The notes: generated by a model from the sequence alone, not told the origin. A stretch of 64,000 nucleotides of DNA from Acinetobacter lwoffii (GCF_024129435.1 NZ_JAMXXN010000005.1:62001-126000), one strand, 5' to 3'. Numbered from the stretch's first letter, positions 36,137 through 46,209 are shown. Translations and numbers: made by a program.

Positions 36137-36629
36137 ATTGCCTGATAAAATGATCTTCGATTTCCTGAATCAGCGTATTAATTTGCTCAGGATGTTCCAG
36201 ACGATGATGGCCGCCATCAACTGCCTGAATTTGCATATAGTCTTCAAGTTGTGTCTGAACCGCATGCATATCCAGAATTTCATCGCCCAGTTCAAGATAG
36301 GCAAATTGAGGAATGTCATGCTGTAAATCGTGATGCCCAATCGGCGGATAATCATCGCGGAAGTTAGGCTGCAAAATGGGATTAGCCACTACACAGGGAA
36401 TTTGATACGCCTGTGACATTTTCAGTGCCCAATAACCGCCAAGACTGTGGCCGACCAGAATATCTGGTTTGATGGTTTCAATCATCTCATGATAAAACTC
36501 GGCGACCGAACTATAGCTCAGATTTCGGTAATCGACATCGATACAGTACTTGTGTACCACATCAATGGCATGGAACTTGGTGGATTCTCTGGAGGAATCT
36601 AAGCCATGTATAAACAAAATCTTAGACAT
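36135..36629 (-). CDS. YqiA/YcfP-like alpha/beta-fold esterase
   Basis: A small 164-aa serine hydrolase without lid domain. The start has the IHGLDSS oxyanion loop, the nucleophile elbow is VGHSLGGYWA (about 79-88), the acid is in LGDEILD, and the His is in GGHHRLEH near the C-terminus. Size and motifs fit the UPF0227/YqiA group of acyl-CoA or short-ester hydrolases. Substrate unknown. Single gene convergent with apt. Confidence 0.85.
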   Translation of the reverse strand: MSKILFIHGLDSSRESTKFHAIDVVHKYCIDVDYRNLSYSSVAEFYHEMIETIKPDILVGHSLGGYWALKMSQAYQIPCVVANPILQPNFRDDYPPIGHHDLQHDIPQFAYLELGDEILDMHAVQTQLEDYMQIQAVDGGHHRLEHPEQINTLIQEIEDHFIRQ

Positions 36630-37017
36630 AGTACATTACTCATTTTTATGGGATATGCCATATTGGTTATTTGTTGATTGGCACATCATCTTGAAGCTGA
36701 GTGTCATTGTAGAACGTCTGGGTATACAAGGCAGTTAGCTATTGGTCTAAGCCGAAGTTTTGCAGTGCAATGAATTTATATAAGACTTGTCTGGTTTAGA
36801 CTTTAATCCCAACTGAGAGCAGCTGGGTGCTGCAAAAGGTTGAAGAAAGGCAATTTAAAAGAGTGACAGACGGGCTGAACCGAATGGTGTAAATAGCGGG
36901 ATAGTGGATTCTTCCAAAGAAAAGCCGGTTCCTGAGAGTGTTTACGCTACGATTTGAGAAGGATTTCTGCTATTCTATGCAACTTCTATTTTTTAACTAA
37001 TCTTATTCGAGGCAGAG
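36630..37017. other. Intergenic region upstream of lysS
   Basis: 388 bp with no convincing gene. Contains a short GCAGC/GCTGC hairpin near 36823-36837. The lysS promoter is expected in the last 100 bp; an AGGC/GAGG ribosome-binding site lies just before 37018. Confidence 0.4.
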
Positions 37018-38547
37018 ATGACGCAAACTAACGCTCAATCGACTTCTGAACAAATCATTTCCGAAAACGATTTAATTGCACAGCGTCATGCCAAGTTAAA
37101 GCAAATCGAAGCTCAGGCACAAGAAACAGGTAAGAGCCCATGGCCGAATACCTTTAAGCGTGAGCACTATGCCCAGGATTTACAAGACCAGTTCGCTGAT
37201 AAATCTAAAGAAGAAATTGAAGCAGGCGAAAAGGTCTACGTCAAAGTTGCCGGTCGTGTGATGTTGAACCGTGGTTCATTTATTGTGATCCAGGACATGA
37301 CAGGTCGTATCCAGCTATATGTGGCGCGTAAAGAACTCGCTGAAGATGTCCTGGCTACCATTAAAGGTCTGGACCTTGGCGATATCATCGCAGTCGAAGG
37401 TTATATCGGCCGTTCGGGTAAAGGCGATTTGTATGTACACATCGAACATTTTGAATTACTGACCAAATCATTACGTCCGCTTCCAGACAAGTTCCATGGT
37501 TTGAACGATACTGAAGTAAAGTATCGTAAACGTTATCTAGATCTGATTGTTAACGAAGAAACACGTAAAACTTTTGAGATTCGTGCCAAAGTCGTAGCGG
37601 GTATCCGTGCCTTCCTGACTGAAAAGCGTTATATGGAAGTTGAAACGCCAATGATGCATGTGATTCCAGGCGGTGCATCGGCACGTCCTTTCGAAACACA
37701 TCATAATGCACTGGACATGTCGCTGTTCTTGCGTATTGCGCCAGAGCTTTACTTAAAGCGTTTGGTGGTCGGCGGTTTTGAACGTGTGTTTGAAATTAAC
37801 CGTAACTTCCGTAACGAAGGTGTTTCTACCCGTCACAACCCTGAATTCACCATGATCGAATTCTATCAGGCTTATGCAGATTACAAAGACTTGATGGAAT
37901 TGACCGAGCAAATGCTAGAGCGTCTGGCGATTGATATCTTGGGTACCACTGATGTGCCTTATGGCGATGAAGTGTATAGCTTCAAAGGGCCATTCAAGAA
38001 AATTTCAATGTTCGATGCAATTCTGGAAAATAACCCGCAATTTACCCCTGAAAATGTCAATGACCGTGAGTTCCTGGCAAAATTCCTTCAGGAAGAATTG
38101 AAAGAGCAGGTGAAACCAGGTTTTGGTCTGGGCAAACTGCAAACCATGGTGTTTGAAGAAACCGTAGAAACCAAATTGCGTCAGCCGACGTTCATTACAG
38201 AATATCCAGCGGAAACTTCTCCATTGGCACGCCGTAATGATCACAATCCACACATTACCGACCGTTTTGAATTCTTCATCGGTGGCCGTGAGTTGGCCAA
38301 TGGCTTCTCGGAGTTAAATGATCCAATCGATCAGGCTGAGCGTTTCCAGGCACAGGTTGCTGAAAAAGATGCTGGTGATGATGAAGCCATGCACTACGAT
38401 GCAGACTTTGTAGAAGCATTGGAATACGGTCTTCCTCCAACTGCAGGTGAGGGTATTGGTATTGATCGTCTGGTGATGATCTTTGCAAATGCAGCAAGTA
38501 TCCGTGATGTGATTTTGTTCCCGCATATGCGTCATAAAAATGCTTAA
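37018..38547 (+). CDS. lysS: Lysine--tRNA ligase, class II
   Basis: Charges tRNA-Lys. The 509 aa have an N-terminal OB-fold anticodon domain (about 70-160, [12 protein letters not shown]) and a class II catalytic core: motif 1 around [15 protein letters not shown], motif 2 [20 protein letters not shown], motif 3 [11 protein letters not shown]. Length matches bacterial LysS. Ends at a strong terminator. Confidence 0.97.
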   Translation: MTQTNAQSTSEQIISENDLIAQRHAKLKQIEAQAQETGKSPWPNTFKREHYAQDLQDQFADKSKEEIEAGEKVYVKVAGRVMLNRGSFIVIQDMTGRIQLYVARKELAEDVLATIKGLDLGDIIAVEGYIGRSGKGDLYVHIEHFELLTKSLRPLPDKFHGLNDTEVKYRKRYLDLIVNEETRKTFEIRAKVVAGIRAFLTEKRYMEVETPMMHVIPGGASARPFETHHNALDMSLFLRIAPELYLKRLVVGGFERVFEINRNFRNEGVSTRHNPEFTMIEFYQAYADYKDLMELTEQMLERLAIDILGTTDVPYGDEVYSFKGPFKKISMFDAILENNPQFTPENVNDREFLAKFLQEELKEQVKPGFGLGKLQTMVFEETVETKLRQPTFITEYPAETSPLARRNDHNPHITDRFEFFIGGRELANGFSELNDPIDQAERFQAQVAEKDAGDDEAMHYDADFVEALEYGLPPTAGEGIGIDRLVMIFANAASIRDVILFPHMRHKNA

Positions 38548-38563
38548 ATGCTAAATTCAAAAT

Positions 38564-38587
38564 AACCCGCTCTGGCGGGTTTTTTTA
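38564..38587 (+). terminator. Terminator after lysS
   Basis: AACCCGC-TCTG-GCGGGTT followed by a T-run. Confidence 0.85.
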
Positions 38588-38851
38588 TACTTGAAATAAA
38601 ATAGATTCAAAAATTAAAGACAAAAAAAACGCAATGATTGGGGTTGTCATTGCGTAGAAAAAGGAATGTCTTTCAAACTACTTCATTAACTGTGGAGAGA
38701 GTTAAATCTGATTCCTTACTGAATATGACCATAATAGGATGCATTCTCATATGACTCATCAGTATTCATGTTAATACATGTTAAATAAGGTTAAAGCTAT
38801 GAAGATTATGTGGGGATATTTGCATCATTTTTGCGCAATTATAGTTTAAAT
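38588..38851. other. Intergenic region between lysS and trpS terminators
   Basis: AT-rich, no gene recognised. Contains a short tandem-like CATGTTAATACATGTTAA near 38766-38783. Possibly non-functional spacer. Confidence 0.35.
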
Positions 38852-38880
38852 AAAAAAGCCCTTCATCAGAAGAGCTTTTC
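38852..38880 (-). terminator. Terminator after trpS
   Basis: On the minus strand AGCTCTTC-TGAT-GAAGGGCT (one G-T pair) is followed by six T. Confidence 0.8.
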
Positions 38881-38895
38881 AAAGCAATTTTATAT

Positions 38896-39909
38896 TTAGA
38901 AATGGAATACGCCGAGGCCAGATTTAACTTCATCCAGTGTCGCCTGGGTAATATCGCGACATTTATCCGTACCAGTTTTTAGAATATCCATGATGTAATC
39001 CGGATCTTTAGCCAGTTCAATACGACGCTCACGAATTGGACCGATCAATTCTTTTAAAATGCTTTCCAGACGTTTTTTCACTGTACCATCGCCTAAACCA
39101 CCACGACGATAATGGGCTTTAAGTTCTTCCAGCTCTTCTTTATTTGGATCGAAGGCATCTAGATAGGTGAATACCACGTTGCCTTCAACCTGACCTGGAT
39201 CTTCAATACGTAAGTGATTCGGATCGGTATACATGGCATTGACGGCTTTCTTAATATCTTTATCTGTTGCATCTAGCACAATGGTATTGCCCAAAGATTT
39301 CGACATTTTTGCTTTACCATCAAAACCAGGTAGGCGACCAACATTGGAAAGTAGTGCCTTACATTCTGGTAACAGGTCATGACCAATTTGACGGTTTAAA
39401 CGACGCACGATTTCGTTGGTCTGTTCGATCATTGGAATCTGATCTTCACCCACAGGAACTACAGTGGCCTTGAATGCCGTAATGTCAGCAGCTTGAGCCA
39501 CCGGGTAGCACAAGAAACCGGCTGGAATATCACGCTCAAAACCACGCATCTGGATTTCAGATTTGATCGTTGGGTTACGCTCAAGACGTGAAACCGTCAC
39601 GAAATTGAGGTAAAGCATGGTCAGTTCATTTAGTGCTGGCAGGCATGACTGCACACAAATTGTGGTTTTAGTTGGATCAATACCGACAGCCAGATAATCC
39701 GTCGCCACTTCAATAATGTTACGACGTACTTTTTCAAAATTGTCCGCATTATCGGTCAGGGCTTGAGCATCAGCGAGTAACAAGTGTTGATGGTGAGAAT
39801 CTTGCAGACCTACACGAGAGCGTAATGAACCCACAAAGTGGCCGAGGTGGAGTTGTCCGGTAGGACGGTCGCCCGTCAAGATCACTGGACGATTATCTTG
39901 ATTACTCAT
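38896..39909 (-). CDS. trpS: Tryptophan--tRNA ligase, class I
   Basis: Charges tRNA-Trp. The 337-aa protein has the class I HIGH-type motif in PTGQLHLGHFVGSL (about 15-28) and KMSKS in GKAKMSKSLGN (about 205). Length is typical for bacterial TrpRS. Single gene, minus strand, own terminator. Confidence 0.97.
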   Translation of the reverse strand: MSNQDNRPVILTGDRPTGQLHLGHFVGSLRSRVGLQDSHHQHLLLADAQALTDNADNFEKVRRNIIEVATDYLAVGIDPTKTTICVQSCLPALNELTMLYLNFVTVSRLERNPTIKSEIQMRGFERDIPAGFLCYPVAQAADITAFKATVVPVGEDQIPMIEQTNEIVRRLNRQIGHDLLPECKALLSNVGRLPGFDGKAKMSKSLGNTIVLDATDKDIKKAVNAMYTDPNHLRIEDPGQVEGNVVFTYLDAFDPNKEELEELKAHYRRGGLGDGTVKKRLESILKELIGPIRERRIELAKDPDYIMDILKTGTDKCRDITQATLDEVKSGLGVFHF

Positions 39910-40098
39910 TATCTATTCCAAAGGGTAGTCAGTACTACAGCTGTATTTTAACGAATGGCAACATTGTACGGCATTCTGTTTTTGATTGTCAGCCAGAAAA
40001 AAAGCTGTCGTAAAAAAATCTTATAAATTAAACAAGTGAATACAATATTTTTAAGAATTTTGATTAAACTAGGTGGAAAGAAGATAAGGATAATAAGT

Positions 40099-41025
40099 AT
40101 GGCGAGCAGTTTATTACTATTATTAGATGATATTGCTACTGTTCTGGATGATGTCGCTGTCATGAGCAAAATGGCAGCAAAAAAAACAGCAGGCGTCCTT
40201 GGTGATGATCTGGCTTTAAATGCGCAGCAAGTGACAGGTGTGCGGGCTGATCGTGAATTACCGGTGGTCTGGAAAGTTGCCAAAGGTTCTTTTGTTAATA
40301 AACTGATTTTGGTGCCGCTGGCATTATTAATCAGCTTTATTGCAGGCTGGCTGATTAATCCCTTGTTGGTGCTGGGTGGTTTGTTCCTATGTTATGAAGG
40401 CGTGGAAAAAATTATTCATACCTTGCATACACCGAAGGCCAAGGACGCGGAACAGGCGCGTGAGCAATTGATTCATACAGAAATGGATTTGCACCAGTTT
40501 GAAAATGAAAAAGTCAAAGGTGCTATTCGCACTGACTTTATCCTGTCTGCTGAAATTATCGTGATTACTTTGGGAACGGTCGCCGCAGCCTCGATGCTGA
40601 CCAAAGTGACTGTTTTAAGCCTGATCGCGGTGGTCATGACCATTGGTGTTTATGGTTTTGTCGCGCTGATTGTCAAGCTGGATGATATCGGTCTGCATCT
40701 GACTGAACAGCAGTCCGATTTTAAACAAAAAATAGGACGTGGCTTGTTGGCATTTGCTCCGGTCCTGATGAAAATTCTCTCCATTGTTGGAACCGCTGCA
40801 ATGTTTCTGGTGGGCGGTGGAATTATTAACCATGCTATTCCTTTTATTCATCACTTTACTGAAGACAGTGTGGCTTATGTGCAGGATATTCCCAGCATTG
40901 GCAACATTGTGGGTGCTGTTACGCCGACCTTGATTAATTTCGCTGTAGGAATTTTAGCGGGTCTGCTGGTCATGCTGGTCATCAGCCTGATTAAGAAAAT
41001 CTGGCCTAAATCATCAAAAGCTTAA
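40099..41025 (+). CDS. DUF808 (YedI-like) membrane protein
   Basis: A 308-aa inner-membrane protein of unknown role. The family's N-terminal signature LLLLLDDIATVLDDVAVMSK and the following KKTAGVLGDDLALNAQQV are present. About seven hydrophobic segments follow, and the C-terminus is basic (KKIWPKSSKA). The frame is open from 40036, but ATG 40099 has AAGGA 8 nt upstream and matches the family start. The zinc metallopeptidase gene follows 48 bp later and may be co-transcribed. Confidence 0.88.
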   Translation: MASSLLLLLDDIATVLDDVAVMSKMAAKKTAGVLGDDLALNAQQVTGVRADRELPVVWKVAKGSFVNKLILVPLALLISFIAGWLINPLLVLGGLFLCYEGVEKIIHTLHTPKAKDAEQAREQLIHTEMDLHQFENEKVKGAIRTDFILSAEIIVITLGTVAAASMLTKVTVLSLIAVVMTIGVYGFVALIVKLDDIGLHLTEQQSDFKQKIGRGLLAFAPVLMKILSIVGTAAMFLVGGGIINHAIPFIHHFTEDSVAYVQDIPSIGNIVGAVTPTLINFAVGILAGLLVMLVISLIKKIWPKSSKA

Positions 41026-41073
41026 GGTGTGGAAATATCTGGATATTAAGCAGATTAAGAAAAGGAAAAGACT

Positions 41074-41979
41074 ATGCGTTGGAAAGGTCGTCGTGTCAGT
41101 AGCAATGTAGAAGACCGTCGCGGTGGTGGTGCCAAAGCTGGCGGAATCAGTATTGTTGGATTGATTGTGGCCTTTGTGGCCTGGAAGTTTTTCGGTGTCG
41201 ATCCACAACAGGCTTATCAAACCACCAAGCAGGTCACTCAGGGGGTATCGGGTGCGGCAGAAACACGTGGCCTGGAAAATCCCACGCCAGAACAGCAGGA
41301 GTCGATTGATTTTGTTGGAACTGTATTGGCAGATACTGAAGATACCTGGAATCAGGTGTTTCAGCAGCAGTTAAATCAGCAGTATGTCCCACCGAAACTG
41401 GTGTTGTTTAACGGCATCGTGAATTCTGGTTGTGGTACGGCTCAGGCGGCGATGGGGCCTTTCTACTGCCCGACAGACCAGAAAGTGTATATCGATACTG
41501 CATTCTTTAAAGATATGCGTACCCAAATGGGCATTACCGGAGAACAGAATGCCACCGAACTTTCCCGCAATGATCAGGCGGGGGATTTTGCGCTGGCCTA
41601 TGTCGTGGCCCATGAAGTGGGGCATCATATCCAGACGATTTTAGGTATTTCTTCTCAAGTACAGCAAGCACGTCAGCAAGCAAGCGAAGTGCAAAGTAAT
41701 CAGCTTTCAGTGCGTCAGGAATTGCAGGCAGACTGTCTGGCCGGCGTCTGGGCTTACCATAATCATGAGCGAACCCAATTTTTGGAACAGGGCGATGTGC
41801 AGGAAGCGATGGATGCCGCTCATAAAATTGGCGATGACTATTTGCAGAAACGTGCCCGCGGGCAGGTGGTGCCGGACAGCTTTACTCATGGCAGCAGCGC
41901 GCAGCGGGTACAATGGTTTAATACCGGCTTGAAATCCGGTCAGGTTGCGAATTGTGATACCTTTAATCAAAATATTTAA
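41074..41979 (+). CDS. Neutral zinc metallopeptidase, YpfJ family
   Basis: The 301-aa predicted membrane-anchored zinc protease has a basic N-terminus (MRWKGRRVSSNVEDRRGGG), one helix at about 28-45, then an external domain. The zinc site is HEVGHHIQ (about 180), with a downstream acidic ligand candidate in RQELQADCLAGVWAYH. The CGTAQAAMGPFYCPTDQKVY segment is family-typical. Physiological substrate unknown. Likely co-transcribed with the DUF808 gene. Confidence 0.9.
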   Translation: MRWKGRRVSSNVEDRRGGGAKAGGISIVGLIVAFVAWKFFGVDPQQAYQTTKQVTQGVSGAAETRGLENPTPEQQESIDFVGTVLADTEDTWNQVFQQQLNQQYVPPKLVLFNGIVNSGCGTAQAAMGPFYCPTDQKVYIDTAFFKDMRTQMGITGEQNATELSRNDQAGDFALAYVVAHEVGHHIQTILGISSQVQQARQQASEVQSNQLSVRQELQADCLAGVWAYHNHERTQFLEQGDVQEAMDAAHKIGDDYLQKRARGQVVPDSFTHGSSAQRVQWFNTGLKSGQVANCDTFNQNI

Positions 41980-41990
41980 ATGACTTCGAT

Positions 41991-42018
41991 AAAAAAAGGA
42001 GCAGATGCTCCTTTTTTT
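41991..42018. terminator. Bidirectional terminator
   Basis: AAAAAAAGGAGC-AGAT-GCTCCTTTTTTT; its right end overlaps the stop codon of the convergent gene. Confidence 0.85.
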
Positions 42019-42571
42019 ATTTATGCAGAAAACGCCGGAAATTTCTTAATATCTTGATACTGACGAATAATGCAGCCAAAGCAAACAGTGCAATTGCAAA
42101 GACCGTATATTTGAGGTTGCTCATGTCATTCTGATAAAACTGCAGAATGTCTTGTTTGCTATATTCGAAGGCAGTTGCTTTGCCAGTCCGGCTATCTCTG
42201 AACTGGATTTTTTCAATATAAAACAGATTTCCCGCTTTAATTAAGTCAACGCTCTGGATTTGTCGGGTATGCGATTGATTGTCTTCATCGTTACATAAAG
42301 CGCTGTAATGCTCACAATTGATTTTGGCCACATAACCATTTCCTGCAATCAGAATAAAAATTGCATTGTCTGGTCGCTGGTTATTGGACACCAATACATA
42401 CTGCTCGCCGGCTATACTTTTTAAGGGAATGCTGGTGGCTTGCTGATAATGCTGTTCTGCTTGCAGAATTTCCTGAATTTTAGTAAAGCAGGTAAAACAT
42501 AAGGACAACGTGATCAGAAAAATCACGCTGGCAAAACAGAGACGAAAAATGGTTTTGACAGTTTGATGCAT
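42017..42571 (-). CDS. Hypothetical two-helix membrane protein
   Basis: Not recognised. The ATG at 42571 gives 184 aa (MHQTVKTIFRLC). Helix 1 is at about 6-30, helix 2 at about 150-172, with a domain between them that would lie in the periplasm (contains a CEHYSALCND Cys pair that could form a disulfide). The C-terminus is short and basic (RNFRRFLHK). The open frame continues upstream to a TTG at 42607, but neither start has a good ribosome-binding site. Function unknown. Confidence 0.65.
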   Translation of the reverse strand: MHQTVKTIFRLCFASVIFLITLSLCFTCFTKIQEILQAEQHYQQATSIPLKSIAGEQYVLVSNNQRPDNAIFILIAGNGYVAKINCEHYSALCNDEDNQSHTRQIQSVDLIKAGNLFYIEKIQFRDSRTGKATAFEYSKQDILQFYQNDMSNLKYTVFAIALFALAALFVSIKILRNFRRFLHK

Positions 42572-42786
42572 GGGAGAAAAATTCAAAATAGAAAAATGTG
42601 GAAGCAAAAGCCGAGTGCTGACCTGTATGTTAAATCATCATTCGAAAATACTGAAAAGAAACTTAACTCAATTCGATAAAAAACGGACTAAACTTGTTTT
42701 GCCAGAATAGCTTGCTATTCAAATCTCTATTTTAACAACGCCTCTCGGCGCATAGTGCTCCATCTCGCCCGATTTTAGGAAACCGA

Positions 42787-44286
42787 ATGGGAAATTTCTT
42801 TTTTCTTCAGCTACTCACGGTGGTCTTTGCTCTGTCTATTGCCACGACCATGTTTAATAAGCGCGTTTTAGGCTTTCCGCAAGCGATCGGTGTCCCTATT
42901 GTCTCTGCAATCTTTGTTTTCATTTTGCAGTGGGGCGCCAGTTTACTGCATGGTAATCCATTCTTTAGCATCAATATTGACAATATCGAGCAGGCTGTTC
43001 GTCACGTCGATTTCTATGATTTTCTGATCAATGGTGTGATCTGTTTTATCCTGACTTCATCTGCGCTGAAGTTTAAGGTCTCAGATTTGCGTAACCACTG
43101 GCGGCCGATCAGTATTTTGGCTGGTCTGGCTTTGGTGTTCTGTGCAGTGTTCTTTGGTGTGGTGTTGTATGGTTATCAGTTCCTGATTGGTAAACATGTT
43201 GACCTGCTGGTTTTGCTCTTGCTAGGGGCGGCCTTGGGCGCCACAGATCCGATCGGCATCAAAGGCGTATTGAGTTCGGTTCGCGCACCGCATCATTTGA
43301 TTGTCAAGCTTGAAGGCGAATCACTGTTTAATGATGCAATGTGTATTGCCTTATTTATGACCTTGCTCAATGTTCTGCAAGGTGAAAACTTTACGGTACT
43401 GGCAGTGCTGCAAACCTTGCTTTATGAAATTGTCGTGGCGGTGCTGATTGGTCTCGGATTCGGTTTTGCGATCTTGCGGATTTTGCGCGGTAAGCATGAA
43501 ATGGAATCTCTGATTTTGACCACGGCCTTGCTGGCTTGTGGTTCCTATCTGGTGGCTTTGCTGGCACATGCTTCCGCGCCAATTGCCTGTGTGATTGGTG
43601 GTTTGATTGTTGGCAATAAATGGAAAGAAATCCTGGCAGATGCTGAAATTGGTGACGTTAATCATTTCTGGCATACGGTTGAGGGAATTATCAATTCATT
43701 CCTGTTTACCCTAATTGGTCTAGAATTGTTTATTCTGGACTTGAGTACCAGTCTGGTTCTGGGCGGAATGGTGGCTTTTGTGATTCTACATCTGGCCCGT
43801 TTTGCAGCCAACTATCTGGCCTTTGCCATGTTCCCAAAAGTCAGCAAGAAAAGCTATAACGGCAGTTTGACCATCCTGTCTTGGGGCGGAGTACGGGGCG
43901 GGATTTCTTTGGCCTTAATTCTGGCGGTCGCCAATGTTCCTCAGCTGGAAGCCTATAGCAGTATTCTGGTGGGCTATACCTTTATTGTAGTGCTATTGTC
44001 CGGTGTGGTATGTGGCTTGGGCCTGCCTGCGGTGATGAATGCGTTTTATTATAATCCCAATGAAGAGACGCAGGGCTTTAAAGGCTGGTATCAACGCATG
44101 TGCCACAAGCTGAATCGTAAGGGTTTTCGCTATATTGTTGGAGAAGATGCCAAAGGAAATGAGACTATTACTATCTTTCAGCCAGAAATTCTGATTGATC
44201 AGAAAGATGCAGATGGCGTCGCCACGGTGCACCATCCAGATAAGGTTCAGGAAGTAAAACGCTTAGAAAATCCGGATAATTTCTAA
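42787..44286 (+). CDS. Na+(K+)/H+ antiporter, CPA1/NhaP type
   Basis: The 499-aa inner-membrane exchanger helps cytoplasmic pH and Na+ or K+ homeostasis. It has about twelve helices and the CPA1 motifs GAALGATDPIG (the ion-binding Asp), EGESLFNDA and SWGGVRGGISLAL, followed by a hydrophilic C-terminal tail of about 80 residues. AGGA precedes the ATG. Ion preference cannot be told from sequence. Confidence 0.9.
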   Translation: MGNFFFLQLLTVVFALSIATTMFNKRVLGFPQAIGVPIVSAIFVFILQWGASLLHGNPFFSINIDNIEQAVRHVDFYDFLINGVICFILTSSALKFKVSDLRNHWRPISILAGLALVFCAVFFGVVLYGYQFLIGKHVDLLVLLLLGAALGATDPIGIKGVLSSVRAPHHLIVKLEGESLFNDAMCIALFMTLLNVLQGENFTVLAVLQTLLYEIVVAVLIGLGFGFAILRILRGKHEMESLILTTALLACGSYLVALLAHASAPIACVIGGLIVGNKWKEILADAEIGDVNHFWHTVEGIINSFLFTLIGLELFILDLSTSLVLGGMVAFVILHLARFAANYLAFAMFPKVSKKSYNGSLTILSWGGVRGGISLALILAVANVPQLEAYSSILVGYTFIVVLLSGVVCGLGLPAVMNAFYYNPNEETQGFKGWYQRMCHKLNRKGFRYIVGEDAKGNETITIFQPEILIDQKDADGVATVHHPDKVQEVKRLENPDNF

Positions 44287-44441
44287 AGATAAAACTTAAA
44301 AGATCAAGATGCTGCTGGATTATTTTTATCATGAGATGAGAAAGTTTGAATCAGCGTATTTCATCAGGCTTAAACACTCTCTGATAGCTTTTTATGGATA
44401 GGTTGAAGTGTGATCTTTTATTTAAATGGGCTATTGAATAG

Positions 44442-44789
44442 ATGAAAATGACCCAGACAAGTTCAGCCAGTCAGGAAATGGCAGAAATGATTTTGGCTGT
44501 GGTCAATCAGATTCCGTATGCCAAAGTCGCCACCTACGGACAGATTGCTAGACTGGCAGGTTTACCCAAACATGCGCGATTGGTCGGTCGGGTTCTAAGT
44601 CATCTAAATGCGGACACCGATATTCCTTGGTATCGGGTGATCAATGCCCAGGCGAAAATCAGTGTGAAGCAACTGGACGAACATGGCCAGAATATCCAGC
44701 AGCAAAAACTCATGCAGGAAGGAATTTTTCTTAAAGGTGATCGCTTGGATTTAAAACGCTATCAATGGGATGGTTTGGTCAAGATATAA
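44442..44789 (+). CDS. Alkyltransferase-like protein (ATL, MGMT family without active-site Cys)
   Basis: The 115-aa small DNA-repair accessory protein resembles the C-terminal domain of O6-alkylguanine-DNA alkyltransferase: IPYAKVATYGQIARLAG and ARLVGRVLSHL. In true MGMT the reactive motif is PCHRV; here it reads PWYRVI, with Trp in place of Cys, as in ATL proteins that flag alkylated bases for nucleotide excision repair. A second ATG two codons downstream is possible. No terminator separates it from the antiporter gene, but the 155-bp gap suggests its own promoter. Confidence 0.88.
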   Translation: MKMTQTSSASQEMAEMILAVVNQIPYAKVATYGQIARLAGLPKHARLVGRVLSHLNADTDIPWYRVINAQAKISVKQLDEHGQNIQQQKLMQEGIFLKGDRLDLKRYQWDGLVKI

Positions 44790-44824
44790 AAAAAATCCCC
44801 ACTTGGTGAAAAGTGGGGATTTTA
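44788..44824. terminator. Bidirectional terminator
   Basis: ATCCCCACTT-GGTGA-AAGTGGGGAT with A- and T-runs, between the convergent ATL and uspA genes. Confidence 0.85.
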
Positions 44825-44832
44825 AACATAAC

Positions 44833-45273
44833 TTAGTTGCGAATCACCATTACTGGGATATCCGCTTGGCCGAGAATGCTTTGCGCTACGCTGCCAAGGA
44901 ACAGCTTTTTGAAGCCCGTGCGACCATGGGAACCAATCACGATCAGGTCAGAATTTAAATCTTTAGCTGCTTTGACAATCTCGCTATAAATTACCTGACC
45001 CTCAAGGAGCTGTGTATCCACTTCAACACCGGCACCAGAGAATTTTGCTTTGGCTTCATCCAGCGTTTTCAGGATGGAAGTACGGGCACGTTCAATCAGG
45101 TCATTGGTTTGTGCCGCAGAGATATATTCCGCAGCGATATAAGGGTCCAGTGCCAGCACTTGAACCACTGTGACTTTACTGTTAAATGCTTTGGCAATTT
45201 CTACAGCTTTATCCACTGCAGCATACGATGTTTCTGAACCGTCAACAGGTACTAAAATATGTTCAAAAGGCAT
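44833..45273 (-). CDS. Universal stress protein, UspA family
   Basis: The 146-aa single-domain Usp begins FEHILVPVDGSETS. The ATP-binding motif GSHGRTGFKKLFLGSVAQS (G-2x-G-9x-G-S) is complete, so it is probably the nucleotide-binding type. AGGAG precedes the ATG. Such proteins accumulate under starvation and other stress; the exact role is unknown. Confidence 0.93.
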   Translation of the reverse strand: MPFEHILVPVDGSETSYAAVDKAVEIAKAFNSKVTVVQVLALDPYIAAEYISAAQTNDLIERARTSILKTLDEAKAKFSGAGVEVDTQLLEGQVIYSEIVKAAKDLNSDLIVIGSHGRTGFKKLFLGSVAQSILGQADIPVMVIRN

Positions 45274-45516
45274 TAGAATTCTCCTGAGGGGAATTTAGAG
45301 TTATTAGAAAATTATGACGCGTTAAACCGGGTACGAATAGTTGTTTATACTTTGATCATAGCCTGTATTGTATAAAAATAAAACCAAGTAAATACATAGG
45401 TATAATGTCTAATAGATTAAAGAATGAAGCACCTGTTTAGAGCTATTGAACAGAGTTATTTATTTAGCCTAAGTTAATAATTTATATGTAATTAATGTGA
45501 TAGCCTAAGACAGTGA

Positions 45517-45921
45517 TTAATCACATCGAATAGAGGTCGGGTCTAATTTTATTTGCGGTGACAGCTGTTCATAGCGATTTAAAATTGTTTGAGTTTCACC
45601 TGCATAAATTTTTTGCTGTAGCTGCCGGATTTTATGTTCTGTCACATGTAAACGCGCACAATGTAATGCAATCTGATTTTCCCGGGTTACCGCCAGTCGT
45701 TGGCTCTGATCATATTCCGGATAGCGCCCGATTTTCTGCTGTGCTCTGCTGAGTTGTGCCAAGGACCGTTTTTGCTGCATGCTCATCAGTTGCTGCTGAT
45801 TAATCCACTGTGCCACATCACGTCTGACGCCATTATAATCTACGAAAATAGGCGAGATGATCTGGCAGGCACTCAGACTTGAAATGCCAATGAGTAAAAT
45901 AAATATTTTGATTTTATACAT
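45517..45921 (-). CDS. Small predicted lipoprotein, unknown function
   Basis: A 134-aa protein with an N-terminal lipoprotein signal peptide: MYKIKIFILLIGISS followed by lipobox LSAC (Cys at about 19). The mature part is helical and rich in Gln and Arg (QQKRSLAQLSRAQQKIG), possibly coiled coil. Two further Cys residues, in HCARLH and at the C-terminus (SIRCD), could pair. No family recognised. Confidence 0.7.
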   Translation of the reverse strand: MYKIKIFILLIGISSLSACQIISPIFVDYNGVRRDVAQWINQQQLMSMQQKRSLAQLSRAQQKIGRYPEYDQSQRLAVTRENQIALHCARLHVTEHKIRQLQQKIYAGETQTILNRYEQLSPQIKLDPTSIRCD

Positions 45922-46096
45922 CTAATGATTCCTCGAAGAATTAAATGGTGCTATGAATGCGTGAATTACATACTAAAAAAAGCTTTTTTGTTTAAAATTT
46001 AAAAGTTTATTCTGTATTTGCATAAAGACTGAACATTTGTTTTTTAAAATGCTTGACGATAGAAGCTGAAATTACGATAATGCGCACACAGTTTAC

Positions 46097-46173
46097 GGCT
46101 ATGTAGCTCAGTTGGTTAGAGCACCGCACTCATAATGCGGGGGTCACAAGTTCAAGTCTCGTCATAGCCACCA
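46097..46173 (+). tRNA. tRNA-Met (CAT), elongator
   Basis: A 77-nt cloverleaf with encoded CCA. The acceptor stem GGCTATG/CATAGCC pairs fully, so it is not the initiator, which has a 1-72 mismatch. Anticodon stem-loop CCGCA-CTCATAA-TGCGG gives anticodon CAT. The sequence closely resembles E. coli elongator tRNA-Met and not the lysidine-modified tRNA-Ile2. Confidence 0.95.
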
Positions 46174-46178
46174 TTTTA

Positions 46179-46209
46179 AAAGACCAAGCTCTCAGCTTGG
46201 TCTCTTTTT
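46179..46209 (+). terminator. Terminator after tRNA-Met
   Basis: AGACCAAGCT-CTC-AGCTTGGTCT followed by CTTTTTTT. Confidence 0.85.

Noticed and set aside
40036..40098. N-terminal extension of the DUF808 protein
   Set aside because: Starts with GTG in AT-rich spacer. The family start MASSLLLLLDD matches ATG 40099, which has a good ribosome-binding site.
46097..46173. tRNA-Ile2 (lysidine CAT anticodon) or initiator tRNA
   Set aside because: The fully paired acceptor stem excludes the initiator, and the body closely matches elongator tRNA-Met rather than tRNA-Ile2.
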